DNA of 64,000 bases from Angiostrongylus vasorum (Eukaryota > Nematoda > Chromadorea > Rhabditida > Metastrongylidae), in the NCBI GenBank assembly GCA_018806985.1, contig JADANN010000462.1:2285501-2349500 (forward strand). The letters are read 5' to 3'. Position numbers and translations under genes: made by a program. The number at the start of each line of letters is the position of its first letter. Position 1 is the first letter of the stretch. The notes under the pieces are model-generated. The model ran no database searches and had not been told where the DNA came from. It saw nothing but the letters and a program-made list of their open reading frames with translations. Positions 33,597-45,247 of this stretch are shown piece by piece.

Positions 33597-33935
33597 TGCC
33601 AATAAAGAGAAGGCTTTATTCGGTTGTTTCAGCGCCTCGCCCTTCCTCACAGCCGGATCGTTCCGATTCGGTTGCACCAGCGTTGTTTTCTTTTTTCCAG
33701 TGTTGGCCTTCGTGATCGCATCGAGTCGCATCCATTGGAGCGCCGCTCGAATGAAGTAACCTCACTCGGCAGCGTTCTTTTATGCAAGACAGTTGTTGTT
33801 GACCCTGTCCATTCACAACCGTTTGTTTTTTCCGCACAACCCATCCTGCAGTAGTCGGTATCATTATCAGCTAGCACAGAGCGTAACAATATTTCAAAAA
33901 CCGACTTTCCTTTAACCTTGCAATAACTACTCAAT
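33597..33935 (-). repeat. PLE family B pLTR, tandem unit 1
   Basis: Nearly full unit in minus sense, from AAGGCTTTATTCGG through a decayed hammerhead (33,621-33,655; CTGTGAGGAAGGGCGAGGCGC then GAAACAACC) to CCGACTTTCCTTTAACCTTG. The frames at 33,616-33,934 are repeat artefacts. A second unit follows in the same sense. Confidence 0.75.
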
Positions 33936-33959
33936 AGTTATTCTTTCATTGCTAATTTA

Positions 33960-34260
33960 ATACAACGCTAATGAAAAAGAAAACTTTATCCAGTTAACGT
34001 TTCAGCGCCTTCTCCTTTTTCAGAGCCGGACTGATCCCAGTCGATTGTGCGCAGTTGTTTCTTTTCCCCAGTGTGGGTCTTCGTGATGGCATCAAGCCGA
34101 ATCCAGTGGAGCACCGCTCTATTGAAGTATTCACACCAACCTCACAGTTTTTTTTGAAATCAATCTCTTGTTTGCTCATCAGTGAAAGAGTACGTATTGC
34201 CTGCTCATGGCGATATTAAACAAAAAGGCGATTCTTGAAATAATCTCTTATCTTTCATTT
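33960..34260 (-). repeat. PLE family B pLTR, tandem unit 2, truncated
   Basis: Minus-sense unit with hammerhead remnant 33,992-34,029 (CTGAAAA, GGAGAAGGCGC, TGAAAC, GTT), then CAGTGTGGGTCTTCGTGATG and GTGGAGCACCGCTCTATTGA. It breaks off near 34,190. The core G is A here. Confidence 0.7.
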
Positions 34261-34407
34261 CTCTAACTTTGCAGCAACCTTGTATATATTGAACAATCTA
34301 GAGAAATAAATTGGTAATTCAAAGTTGAGGACAACTTATTGAAGTGTTTCCCTAAATTCCTCTTCTGTTTCAGATGTTGTGATCAAAAAAAATACATGGT
34401 CTAAAAC

Positions 34408-34572
34408 CACCCTTTTCCGTGGGGCAACGCGTTCACCACCTCACCATGCAATAGCTCCTGGAAAGAGTAATACGCGTTCGTTCCGCACCGTAGACACCTG
34501 CAGTCCGGAAGTTTTGTAAATATCTCAGCATTGTATCACACATAATACCCTGCCGTAAAAATTATAGAAGTC
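34408..34572. repeat. SINE-3 pair, minus fragment joined to plus fragment
   Basis: A short minus-sense head (GGGGCAACGCGTTCACCACC, 34,420-34,452) abuts a plus-sense piece starting inside the head (GGAAAGAGTAATACGCGTTC) and running to ATCTCAGCATTG. This is a head-to-head remnant. Confidence 0.65.
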
Positions 34573-35084
34573 AGCAAACAAAGAGTTAATACTGGTCTAA
34601 AAAATCTTACGATTTCGACTTCCCGTATGCAATTTGCTGTCCTTACAACTTGTAATCGTCCCAGTTTTTGTGGGCAATTTGCAGTTTTACTGTTTCTTGA
34701 TGGCTGTTATCGAAATTCCTTAGAGTCAAATGTTTTCAGCACTGGTTGCAGATATTCCTAGCATACTCAGCCCATTTTACCATTAAAATGAAGTGGTGAT
34801 ATTCGGAAAAATTTCACATAGTTGTCAGCATCGCGCTTCCGTTTCTTTGACACTGAACCGGTTTCTTCAAGGGCACAGCTACTTGACGACGTGGGAACGT
34901 TATCAATTCAAAGATGGCTTAAGTGCATCTAAACCTTGAACAAGGAACTAAGAAGAGTGTGCATGAGACTTTCCACTTCCACTTATAGGAAGGGAACTTG
35001 GTATGAGCTGATTAATCATGAACAATATCATCATGCATCTTAGTCATTTATATCAGTCAATATTAACTATTTACATTTTAGATA

Positions 35085-35390
35085 ATACCACGCCATGAAA
35101 AAGAATAAGCAGAAAATAAAAGTGACTAAAAAGTGATTTATATTACAGCTTCAGCTTAAGTGAATTCAATGCCGATTTGTGCTTACCAGATCAATCCCAT
35201 TGCCCAGTGATTGCTGACAGCAACTATTGGTTAAAAATACGGCTGAGAGAAAGGCAAAACGTAGGACGCGAATGGGTGTGGTGGTGAACGCTTTAGCCAT
35301 AGGAAAGGGTAACAGACAGTTCGATTTCCAGCGCAAACACCTGCGATCCAGAGTTTTGCAAATATTTCATCATCACTGTGGTTATACAAT
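35085..35390 (+). repeat. SINE-3 copy
   Basis: Tail part (AATAAGCAGAAAATAAAAGT, GAATTCAATGCCGATTTGTG, TTGCCCAGTGATTGCTGACA) followed by a head (GGTGTGGTGGTGAACGCTTT; ACAGTTCGATTTCC) and TTTTGCAAATATTTCATCAT. The 84-codon frame from 35,227 is inside it. Confidence 0.7.
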
Positions 35391-35391
35391 C

Positions 35392-38085
35392 ATCCGCAGT
35401 TTTGCTCTTCCGTTGCTCATCGCTTGCGGTCTTAGGTGGGTGGTGGAAAAGATCGTGCGAAGAACCACAGACATATGCTAATGGTAGCTCTTTCATATTT
35501 CCATCTCACCACCTATAACAACACTCTGGCTGCCCCTTTAACACTCTAGGATACCAATCATCGAAATACGTGCGTCTTCCTTGATACAAACTGTCCACTG
35601 ATACAAAAAATTCAACAAAACATCCAATACCTGAGACTTCTGAATCGGGGAGCACCACAATCTCTGTGTGTTAGGCTCTACTGCATAATTGGGGGTAAAC
35701 GAGCCCATACGTGTACTTCTAAAAGAGTATGTGCTATGTACCTACTAAATACGTCACTACCTTCACACGGCATGAAGAACTGAGTAGTGCCGCAGAATTT
35801 CTGCCAATTCCTACCTATAGCTTCAATGAACGGAGCAATTTTACAAAAGAAAAAAAATCGTTACCACTGTAGTTCTCTTCGTCCGCGTAGTTGGCAGACT
35901 AGTTTTTCAGACCTTGCTCTTTGCATAATATCGGGTGGAATGTAAGTGTCTATTCCACTTCTAGAAGTTTAACTCTAGTAATCCCTTTACTATGCCATTC
36001 CAGCGGTTCCCTTCTGAAAACGGAGACCGATGAAATCTCATCAACATTCCTCAGCTTTGACAACTGTTGTTTCTGGTGTCGTTTGCTATTAGATACCAAG
36101 TATCATAAAAAAACAATTAAGGAAAGCACGCAGGTTTTGCACCTACAAGTAAATGGTGGCGACCGAGACTAAAATGCATTTATCCGCAGGAATTTGAAGC
36201 ACTAGTTTGTTTGACTACTAGTTGCTAGCCTCTTCAACGTCAGTGCTTTGCTTTACTATAAACTATCTTTAGGTCAGCTTCACCAGTTACATACCTCAAC
36301 TATTTCCAAAGTGCGTCTCAAAATTGGTTACCATCCCCACTAGATGAAGAATTTTCTGGAACTATTCGTTTTATGGATATATACTAGTCAGAGGATCATT
36401 AAAATGACTAATGAGAAGCACCGAATCATCAGTGTTTGTTGAAAACCGGAGGTAATACATCTTTTGCGGTTTTCCGCACGCTTAGCGTCTCCCCACACAA
36501 TTCCCCGTTCCCACTCGTGGTTGCGGGCCTTATTTGCATACTTCTGTGTCATCGATCTCTAATAAATTCCTCATTCCTCCTCCAAAGTTAGTGCATATTT
36601 TCGAAAAAAATCAAATGGTTACTGTTGCTTGTGATCCACAGATCAGCGTCTCGTTCCAGATGCGTAATAGTTCAACCGTGTACTTTGCTATTGACAGTCA
36701 TCTAAACATTCCCTCCATTAGACAGTATTTTTTGAATGCTCACTTATTCGAAGAGATTGGTTAGCAATTTCATAACCTTTAATGGTAGTTGTAAGGTCCG
36801 ACTCGTTGCTCCACCTACGGTTGTGCTCTTCATAGCAAATACTGCACATATTTATTTAACACGTAATCCAGTGAATTATTGAGGAACTCGTCTGATCACT
36901 AAAATTCTCCATTCGTCGCTGTAACCCGTAAGGAGCTCTAGTGCAGTTGGCTAGCTATAACGACACGTAGAGCCTTCAACAGTTTGTGTGGGACCCCAAA
37001 TTTTTAATGTTTAACGTGAGGGGGAGTACGACAAGTAACTTCGAGCTCTACAATAGCAAAGCATCACTTTAGTTTGGCAACCAAATGGAAATCTCGAACA
37101 CCTCAACGGCTTGGTGGACCCTACTAGTGAAATGAATCTACTGCACATCGCAGTTTAAAAAACAAGATCACCACCTAGTTGACAGCAAGGCTTGCATGAT
37201 TTTGAGCAACTTGATGTATACGCCTCATCGACCAGTAAAAGGAAAGGCACGATGATACCGTATTCTCTTGGTGTCACAAGGAACATGATTGCGCCCAGTG
37301 AAACGGTCCGATAGACTGGTGGTATTCACGAATTCCATACGTCGTTCTATTAGTAGGTCAATGACGTATAGAATCTCTAGTTTGTCCTTGACGCTAGATA
37401 CATTAGCATGTTGAACTGTGAGAATAACAATAGTGCTGGACAGTAACGACATTAAGGTTGGGTAAATGAGTTCTCGATACTAATCGTGTGATTGTTGGTC
37501 TTTTCTGTCCGCCGACTGCTCACGCAACTCTCAATGTAATGTATGGCAGGTTGTCCAGTGAAGGATTGGTCTTTGCCTTTAACTACGAAGTGAGCCTGCT
37601 TTTCACTGAGATCAGAGACGTAAATCTTGAATAGCTGTCTACGGTAGACCCCGTGAGAAGTAGAAAATGTCCTGGAAAATAATGCTATGTTTAGTTTCTT
37701 TATCGAACGTTATATTTTGAAGAAACTCGCTATGTTCCTATAGAGTTTTTTTTCCGGTTCCAAGTTGGTGAATCAGTTCCCCCCTCAGAAAACTAGGTCA
37801 CCGGTAGTTTTACTCCATCTTCTATCTTTTTTGTCTATGTGGTCTCGTTTCCACCTTTGATGTAGAATTAATCGTATGACTCCCCTCGTTCTTCACATTC
37901 TCCTCTTACGCCGTGCGCTCATTAGTCACTAACTACTCTGAACTATAAACTCTGTTTCATGTTTGAATGAGCATATTCCATCACTGGTAATGAGAGCCGC
38001 TAAAAAATTTCTCGTGCATTTTCTGGGAAGTATTCTCTATCTTTAACATTCACATTCAAGCGCGTATCTCCCTTCTCATGTTAAC
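35392..38085. other. Interval with no recognised gene; isolated tRNA-like stretch
   Basis: Almost 2.7 kb without a recognised gene. At about 36,930-36,995 there is CTCTAGTGCAGTTGGCTAGC, similar to a Pol III A box, followed by GTGGGACCCC. It lacks a B box, so it is at most a tRNA or SINE relic. Confidence 0.4.
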
Positions 38086-38088
38086 CTC

Positions 38089-38290
38089 AGCTTTGAAACC
38101 GACCTTCACTTAGCCTCGGTGGTAGAATATTCAACATGTGTCTAATTTGTCAAGCTTACGAACGAGGTTGAGAAGGTAGTTTTATTCGGCTAACGTTTCG
38201 ACGTCTTCGTCTTCATCAGAAGCGATGGTCTTCATGATCATGGTCATTTCGAAGTTCGACGCCAGTGCGCTAGTGCTCGCATGACCGTTC
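38089..38290 (-). repeat. PLE family B pLTR junction with intact hammerhead core
   Basis: Read on minus: hammerhead 38,186-38,225, the unit end (CTCAACCTCGTTCGTAAGCT), a linker, then the next unit start ACCGAGGCTAAGTGAAGGTC. End and start adjoin, as in a tandem. Confidence 0.75.
38186..38225 (-). ncRNA. Hammerhead motif, family B
   Basis: CTGATGA, A, GAC-GAAGAC-GTC, GAAAC, GTT, AGCCGA. The core is perfect. Stem I is damaged (TCGCTT against AGCCGA). Confidence 0.7.
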
Positions 38291-38739
38291 GTTCGCGCTC
38301 GAGTGCCTGAGGCCTCTTCTCACTTCGCGTCGCTTCTCTGCGTCGCCACCTATTCATGTCGACCGCCATCGTCGGCGGCTAGTCTTACGGAGAAGCACGA
38401 ATTGGTTAGCTCAATGCTCATAGTTTTACGATTACATGGCTACCGCATCCAATCGCAGTACCACACTCATCTAACTAATATTTTTCATTCATTTTTCCAA
38501 GCACTTAACGGTTTTTTTGCACTGTATTTATAAAAATATGGCAAAGCAGGTTTTGATTCGGTCAACAATGGAGAATTCTTTGACAAGACAACAAGCATTT
38601 CTAAAAAGGCGTTTTAATTTTGAACCATACCACGATCCCATAAGCTATGCTATATGAGTCGCATGCGAAACATAAAGTTACGGGGTTAATGACGCGCCGT
38701 GATCGGTTTCGGAACATAAAAACTATACAGTAGATAATG

Positions 38740-39437
38740 TCAACTTTCTTATTTACCGCTTATTACAAATTTTTACGGCGGCATGGTGATGCAACCACAA
38801 TGATGCTGAGATATTTGCAAATTCCGGACTGCAGATACATGCGACATGCGATGGGGGAATGAACGCGCCACACCATGCGGATGCTTCGTTTCGCCTTCTC
38901 TCGGCAACTTTTCTATTGACAAATATTAACTTTTATATTACCCTGCCGTGAAAAATTGCAATTGGCAAAGAAAACTAGCTGAGAGACAGGCGAAACGAAG
39001 GACCCAGCATGGTGTGGTGGTGAACGCGTTACTCACCGGAAAGGACAACAGCGCGTTCGTTCCCCACCATAGGCACCTGCGGCCCAGAGTTTTGCAAATA
39101 TCTCAGCTTCGTTGAAGTTATATTTCGCAATATATCCTGCCATTAAAAAGAGTAGGCAGTAATAAAAAGGTTAAAATTGTGATTATAACTATAGCCTCAG
39201 CTTAACTGGGTTCAATGCCGATTTGGGTTCCCCAGATCAATCCCGTTGACGGGTGATTGCTGATGGCAAAAAGATCGATAGAACTAGCTGAGAGACAGGC
39301 GAAACGAAGGACCCGCATGGCGTGGTGGTGAACGCGTTAACCCCCGGAAAGGATAATAGCGCATTCGTTCCCCACCGCAGACACCTGCGTTCTGGAGTTT
39401 TGCAAATATCTCAGCATCATTGTGGTTATACAGTAGA
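38740..39437. repeat. SINE-3 cluster: one minus, two plus copies
   Basis: 38,745-38,935 is minus (CCACAATGATGCTGAGATAT to GTTTCGCCTTCTCTC). 38,975-39,270 and 39,285-39,437 are plus, each with CTGAGAGACAGGCGAAACGA at its start. The two plus copies are nearly identical (GCGTGGTGGTGAACGCGTTA), much closer to each other than to other copies in the window, so they look like a recent tandem duplication. The minus copy faces them. Confidence 0.8.
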
Positions 39438-39639
39438 TAAGTGCCCATTTCACGCGATAACCATATCTATTATAATGACTGCAAAGGTCAACGTTTCTAC
39501 AAAATGCGGGAATTCACTAGCTTCAAATGAATGAATGGATGTTGATGTTCAACCATAGAATCCATACCGGAGTAAAGTTCTTAACTTCCCTATTCCTTGA
39601 CATATCAAACAGTACTGTTGTTATTACCAAGATGTGTTT

Positions 39640-39790
39640 AAATTGTTGAGCTTGTGGCTCATCGGCTCTGATGGAGAAGAAGACGTCAAGAAGTCAACCG
39701 AATAAATCCATTTATCAACCTCGTGTGAGCTCAATAGTTTAAAAAACAGCGAGGTTAAATGACGTTCGGTTTGAAGTTGTTGTTATTAGT
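39640..39790 (+). repeat. PLE family B pLTR 3' remnant
   Basis: ATCGGCTCTGATGGAGAAGA (decayed hammerhead, about 39,661-39,700), the end TATCAACCTCGTGTGAGCTC, then a next-unit start GCGAGGTTAAATGACGTTCG. Confidence 0.7.
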
Positions 39791-39919
39791 TCTATAAAAA
39801 ATAGTGTTTAAGTGACCCAATAATTTGTGAGGTCGAATTTACCCCTTCTCTTTTTACATTGACACCTTCTGGAAAATTTTGCTGGTAAAGAATTAAATTT
39901 CACATTTTTTTAAACCGAA

Positions 39920-40260
39920 CGTCATTTATTCGAGTCGATCTTCTTCAGGGGAGCACTGTTCGAATGAGGCAATTTTACCCGGCAACGCTCTTTAATACAG
40001 GAGCGTTCTTGTTGACACGACTATCCGTTGATAACAACTTGTTCTTTAAAGGATAACCCATCCTGTAGAAGTCAGTACTGTGTAAGCAAGCACACAGCGA
40101 TTAGAAAATCAATATATTTCAAGCCAACCGTCACTTAACCTCAGTATCAACAATCAGTATCTTCTTGAATGTTGAAGTCTATGATGAGGAGGGAAGACGT
40201 CGAGACGTTAACCGAATAAATTTCTTTATCAACCTCGTGTAAGCTTAACAATCCTAGGAA
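39920..40260. repeat. PLE family B, opposed copies
   Basis: 39,935-40,150 is minus sense (GGGGAGCACTGTTCGAATGA to CCGTCACTTAACCTCAGT). 40,170-40,255 is plus sense with a decayed hammerhead (GATGAGGAGGGAAGACGTCG, then AGACGTTAACCGAA) and the CAACCTCGTGTAAGCTTAAC end. They meet back to back near 40,160. Confidence 0.7.
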
Positions 40261-40779
40261 GTATTAAATTTTACAGGCTTAAATCGCCTGGGTGGAGGAA
40301 ATTGAAACAATCAATTGGCTCCTTCGTTGCTAATGAACAAGAAGAAGCTGCAGGTGTGGAGAACAGTGCCGGATTGCATACGATTCCCGCTAATAAAGAA
40401 TCTGCTAAATGTGAATTTGAGGACCAAAGAGAAGTTGAGAAGGCGATGAGTGGTCAAACAATCCAGTGCTTTACGAGATTTGTATCCTCGATGATACTCA
40501 ACCTAGAGTGGATCAGCACCTTTCACTTGAATGGAGAGAGGCGACACAATCTTCGTAAATATTTGCGAGTGCTGTTTGGAACCTAGCAGTGAACGAGGCA
40601 AGTGGATACGGACAATATGACGGCCGGTTGCTTTGAAGAGACAAAAAAAATTCGTTTAGCTCTGCAGTTGAATGAGAACTACTAGATTGTCACGATTGAG
40701 GCGTTATTGTAGCCCTACTCCATCCTTCCAGTAGAAGCTAAATCTTGTGCGCTTTTGATAAATAGAGGCGATGTTGCTA

Positions 40780-41010
40780 ATGGAATATTTATTCCACGTT
40801 GACCAATGTTTTGAAAGACTTCGCTTTTTCAGGGCCTGGAAGGAACCACATTGATGTTCACTTCGCCACCGCGGTTCCTGCTTTGGCATTCTCTCAGCCA
40901 GTTTTTACTCTAAAAGAGATAGCTCGGCAATCATTCGTTAATATAAGTGATCTGGGAAGCACAAATCAGCATTTATCCCAGCAAAACTGAAGCTGCCGTT
41001 GGAACCACAA
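40780..41010 (-). repeat. Family C hammerhead relic and SINE-3 tail
   Basis: 40,790-40,845 (TTGACCAATGTTTTGAAAGA, CTTCGCTTTTTCAGGGCCTG) is a decayed minus-sense family C pLTR. 40,880-41,010 is a minus-sense SINE-3 tail (CTCTCAGCCAGTTTTTACTC, GGGAAGCACAAATCAGCATT), matching 59,300-59,420. Confidence 0.5.
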
Positions 41011-41029
41011 TGTCTAACTTTTAATGGGC

Positions 41030-41155
41030 TCTCGGTTCATGCAGTGGATAACACGTGAGGCGTCGGAAACGGTGATAGCAGGTTCAAAGTGCAGCTGAGA
41101 CCTCCAGATTTGCTCATCTCTCAACATCCTTGTACTTGTTTACTGACCAGTTGTA
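41030..41155 (+). repeat. SINE-3-related repeat (variant E), copy 2
   Basis: Head TTCATGCAGTGGATAACACG with B box AGGTTCAAAGTGC, then GATTTGCTCATCTCTCAACA as at 30.28 kb. Confidence 0.55.
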
Positions 41156-41324
41156 CTTTGTAAGGAACACTTTCTTTGCGAACCTTTTCAGATAAACATG
41201 TATAAACCTCGCTTCTTAGGTGAATCATTTTTCGCGTGGATGATCCTCTTTGTATGATCTAGTCAGTGGTTGGAGTTTTTTAAGAGAACGAAATGGATCT
41301 CAAAGCGACTGACCACTCATAAAC

Positions 41325-41466
41325 GATAAAAAGGAGCAGCGTTCGGCGTTGACCAATCCTTGAAGAACATGTTAGGCATCCGACTTCATCAAGCATTGTA
41401 AAAGTGATTGAATGCAAATCTGGCCTGTACAATGATTTGTGGTGGCCCACCGATTTATTAAGTTGC
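41325..41466 (-). repeat. SINE-1 3' fragment
   Basis: Reverse-oriented 3' half only (AGCGTTCGGCGTTGACCAAT to GGTGGCCCACCGATTTATTA). The tRNA-like head is absent. Confidence 0.7.
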
Positions 41467-41469
41467 TGT

Positions 41470-43540
41470 TTTTTATCTTTTCAAACAAAAACACTAGGGA
41501 TAGTGGCCACCACAGACCATCATACTTACTGGGATGGTTGTTTTCACTAGCACTGCTGACCGCAGCATATTTTCCTTTCTTTTCTTCGTCGCGTAATCGT
41601 CGTCCAGCATAACCAACACACCTATTAAAAAAGATAGTGGGACCACTGCACTACGAACTACTTGAAATACAAATTTTGTCATTGCATTGATATTTGCGAC
41701 ACTGATCCGCACCCAACTGTCTGAAGGTTACGTAACAGCCAAGCTTCTACTGCCTTAGCCAACCCAGATATTATTTTTCCGGATTAAGGCCATTCATTAT
41801 TCTTGAGGCAGAACGAGTCGAAAAAATACTCATAAAACGCTTCGGCCAATAATGTTTAGCAGCGACATATAAATTATTCCTCCCTCCACTTCTGTGGAGC
41901 TTTGTCTTTGTAGACCACCTTAGTATTTGCCCACAGGTTTGCAAGCTCGTTATGATCGCAGAGTGTCCTAGATGAAATTGTAGGACTATTATGGACACTG
42001 CGAATTCGTACAGTCAGTAGTGTATACCATGCATTGAAGCAGCTAGACATTTCCAACCCGATATCAGATAAACAAGCTTATACCAAAGAGAATCCAACCA
42101 GATGCTCGTCGTTAAACAGTGGTGTAAGAAAAGGCCTCAAACCACATATATGATGCCCTATGTATTCCCGCAGTTAGGGAGAAGGAAACTTTGGTGGTGA
42201 ACAAAAACGAGTGAAATTTAATGCTGCCACATCCAGTTAAATATCACACTCTGTGACGAAAGAAATTACAAGTAATGCGGGCGACGCAAATAATATAGAT
42301 GAGAAGCTTAACTTGAAGATAAGTAGAGACTTTCATTCGCTCTTTCAGGTCTGAGTCAATTTATCACCTAACGGTGGGAAAATGTTTTTTTTGTCTTTGT
42401 CTAGTCTGTTACCTATTCGACTTGAAAAGTCCTGTACGCTGGAAGTCCTTCTAAGTCGTCACACAACTCTCTGTACGTATGTCCATTCGCACCACCAGGC
42501 AACTGCGTGACTGTCCTGGCCAGTCTGTCTTGATAACGCCACTGATGCGCTCGCCAACACCTGCCAACTAGAACTCTTTGGCCGCTCATCCTATGGCGGT
42601 CATAATTGTGAACTTCCTAACCCAAACCAGTAGCAGCGCCATTGTCGACCTTAGCAGTTACTGATTTCCTTCAGCAATTTTCAGCACTCTAAAATACATT
42701 GTCCTTTTGACAAGGTGAATTATTGAATATGTAAGTCGTCCATTTGAATACGATATGTCAATTCTGAACTAGCGCTTTATAGCTCTGTTATTCTAACTGT
42801 CACCATCACTCCGCGGACTTATTTCGCTGCTGACTATTAGAGCCGGAATCTATGAAGTAAAGATCGACTCTTTCGGAATAGATGGAATTTACTGTATGAA
42901 AGCCACCACCATTGATTATATGTTGTGCATACCTGAAGTCCAAACAAAGAGGGCTGTAAGCTACCGCAAGTTGAGGTCGATGTGCTCGTGAATTTCCGTA
43001 CGTGGTGAAACGAAGGCCAAACCAAGCCGGTTTCTTTTATATATATTTTAATCCGAGACGTCGCTGCAAGGTGACGAAGGTGCAAAGGTGTTTTCATAGC
43101 TTCTTATCTACAGGCACAAGCAACACGACCACCACTATTGATTGATCAAGTGTGGAGACAGCTCCAGTTTCTTCTTCTTTCATTAGAGGTGTAGCACAGG
43201 GATTCACTACAAATAGGATAACTCACAGATTTTTAGTGATCTCACTAGGTCTGTGTGTCAATAAATCTGGTGCAAATGACTTCTGTTTCTCGGGACCACA
43301 CTGATTCGAATTTCTGGCTTCAGCTAAGAACAGCACGCTTTTGAAATTTGAAGAATTTCGTCTCAGAATGAGAAACAAAAAGATTTGATTGCACCATCAG
43401 CCTCTTTGTCATGTTTGCCTTGGGAAATTCTTTGCATTCCATTGCATTTTTTATCCTCTCTTTTCAATTTTCTCTAAAAACTTTTTTGAATAGTTTTGAA
43501 TAGTTCTTTCTACTTCTGTTTAGCAGACACGAAGTGTTAT
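41470..43540. other. No recognised gene; GC-rich coding-like block at 42,424-42,620 (minus)
   Basis: Mostly unique sequence. On the minus strand, 42,424-42,620 is open for about 60 codons, rich in G and C, and encodes an Arg-rich peptide (VHNYDRHRMSGQRVLVGRCW, then AHQWRYQDRLARTVTQLPGG). It begins after a TAG and ends at a TAG without splice context, so it is more likely a relic of a transposon ORF than an exon. I cannot name the family. Confidence 0.3.
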
Positions 43541-43544
43541 TTTA

Positions 43545-43800
43545 TTTCTTCATTTACGTACAAGCTGACGTTTCGGCGGGTTTCGCCTTCCACAGAGCCT
43601 GGAAAGGTCATGTTGACTGCAATCTACACGGTCAAACGCCTACATAACCAAACAGAGAAAATGCTGAACCAAAATTTCAGTCACATTGAACACAGAGTCT
43701 TTGCACACTCACCGCTTTCTATGAGTCTTCCACTAAATATTTCACGTGGAGACCAACCGCATAGAGCTCACATGGAATCGTAATGTACCCATCTCATCAG
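43545..43800 (-). repeat. PLE family C pLTR
   Basis: Minus-sense unit: TTATTTCTTCATTTACGTAC, hammerhead 43,563-43,599, TGTTGACTGCAATCTACACG, CAAACGCCTACATAACCAAA. It matches 59.03 and 59.95 kb and, in plus sense, 52.94 kb. The frame at 43,496-43,783 is spurious. Confidence 0.75.
43563..43599 (-). ncRNA. Hammerhead motif, family C
   Basis: GGCT, CTGTGGA, A, GGC-GAAACCC-GCC, GAAAC, GTC, AGCT. Stems I and II are good. The core A after CTG is T, which should impair cleavage. Confidence 0.65.
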
Positions 43801-43984
43801 AATAACAGGCTTATATACTGCTCAATATCACGCGTGATAATGAGGCATTCCTCCTTGCGGTTCATTTTCGGATTCTTGAAATTGATCCAGAATGCCTCGA
43901 GAATTTGTTTTGTTGAATGTTTGTTTACTGTTTGTTTAGTTTGAATGTTTTGTTTTTGTCTGAATGTTTAGTTTATTCGGAACT

Positions 43985-44340
43985 TGGAATCGTGTCCTTT
44001 ATGATTTCTTTATTTGACCTCAATTCACACGTTGTGCGAGCTCCAGCACTTTTTCGTCCGGCTTGTTGCCTCGCGCATTCGTCTGCCACAATGAGCCTTT
44101 GATTTCCTCTGTCCAAAATAACGACTTTAAGTTTTTCATGAATGTCGTTAAATGCTGTTGGCATGCTGAGAGAGCTGTGTTAAGGCGTTCCCTGGTCTTA
44201 ACCACATTCAGAGTCTGTCTTTATCCAACCCGTTATCTCTAGCATGCTGTTCCCAAATAAATCTGTTAGTATTTTGTCAATCCCGGAGGGATCACAGACT
44301 GAGTTAGGTCGGAGCTGAATACTAGCGAAGATGTGGGTAT
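43985..44340 (-). repeat. SINE-2 copy, strongly diverged
   Basis: Reverse-oriented. It has the SINE-2 landmarks (CCAGCACTTTTTCGTCCGGC, CATGAATGTCGTTAAATGCT, GGCGTTCCCTGG) in order, and ends towards 44,340 near a remnant of the head. Identity to the reference copy is low. Confidence 0.55.
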
Positions 44341-44344
44341 TGTT

Positions 44345-45245
44345 ACACGATATCTCTAGTCACCACGATCCACGCCTTTTTTTAACAATTATCAAATATT
44401 TTCTTGGAGATAGCGAAGTCCTTCCAGGCAATACTCCGACCTTTTTTCTCAATCTCGGAGGGATGGAGGCTTAATCTTTCCTAGGGAGCCCTGGGATGGA
44501 ACAGTACCTTGGGTGTGTTGAACAGAATCATTTTTTACTGTAGTAGCCGCCCATTTTATTTATTTTCATGGATAACTCCAAAGTAATTAAACCTGGTATT
44601 CGGAGAACATTGACGAATTCGTGGAAGACGATCTCTGGTAAAATGTGGCGGAAATCACCTCTTTATAAACATATAGTGCAACACTTAAATACTTGAATAC
44701 TTGAATAGTCTACCAAATAAGGAATCGTACCAAAATCAACAAATTTTCTACTTAAGTGCAATTTGTAGATCGGGCAACATTATTCTTTTCCTGTAATTTC
44801 GAGATAGTCGCGCAAAGGCTTTTTCCAAGTCGTCACCACAGGGTACTCACTAACCTTTGTTGATCGCAGAAAAATTATGATCTTAACACCATTTTGTATG
44901 AAGCGGATGTCAATTCCTGGTACTGATGACTCTCGAGCATTTGGCTAGAAATATCGAGCTCTTTCCCATCTAGGGCTGACCCTGCTAAGGGAGTGAACAC
45001 CAGCTGTTCATTCTAAGACTCAAGTCTCCTACCCTTGCCACTATGGGCGACAAGCCACTGCAAGCGCAGACCATTATTCAAGACTAAATTTTTTTCCTGT
45101 GTAATGCTGCAGCCACGTTCTCAAATTTAGTGGCTTTCAGAACCCAGAAGAATGCATGGGAAAGAGAAAGGCTTGGACAGACAGAAGACGGATGAACATA
45201 AATATAGTGAGAAGGAACCTACCGTAACCTTTTAAATCACCGTAT
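44345..45245. other. Unassigned; tRNA-like stretch on minus at 44,940-45,065
   Basis: The minus strand of 44,980-45,055 reads TAGTGGCAAGGGTAGGAGAC (A-box-like) and GGTGTTCACTCCC (B-box-like), as in a tRNA-derived SINE head. I see no second copy in the window, so this is tentative. Confidence 0.35.
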
Positions 45246-45247
45246 AG

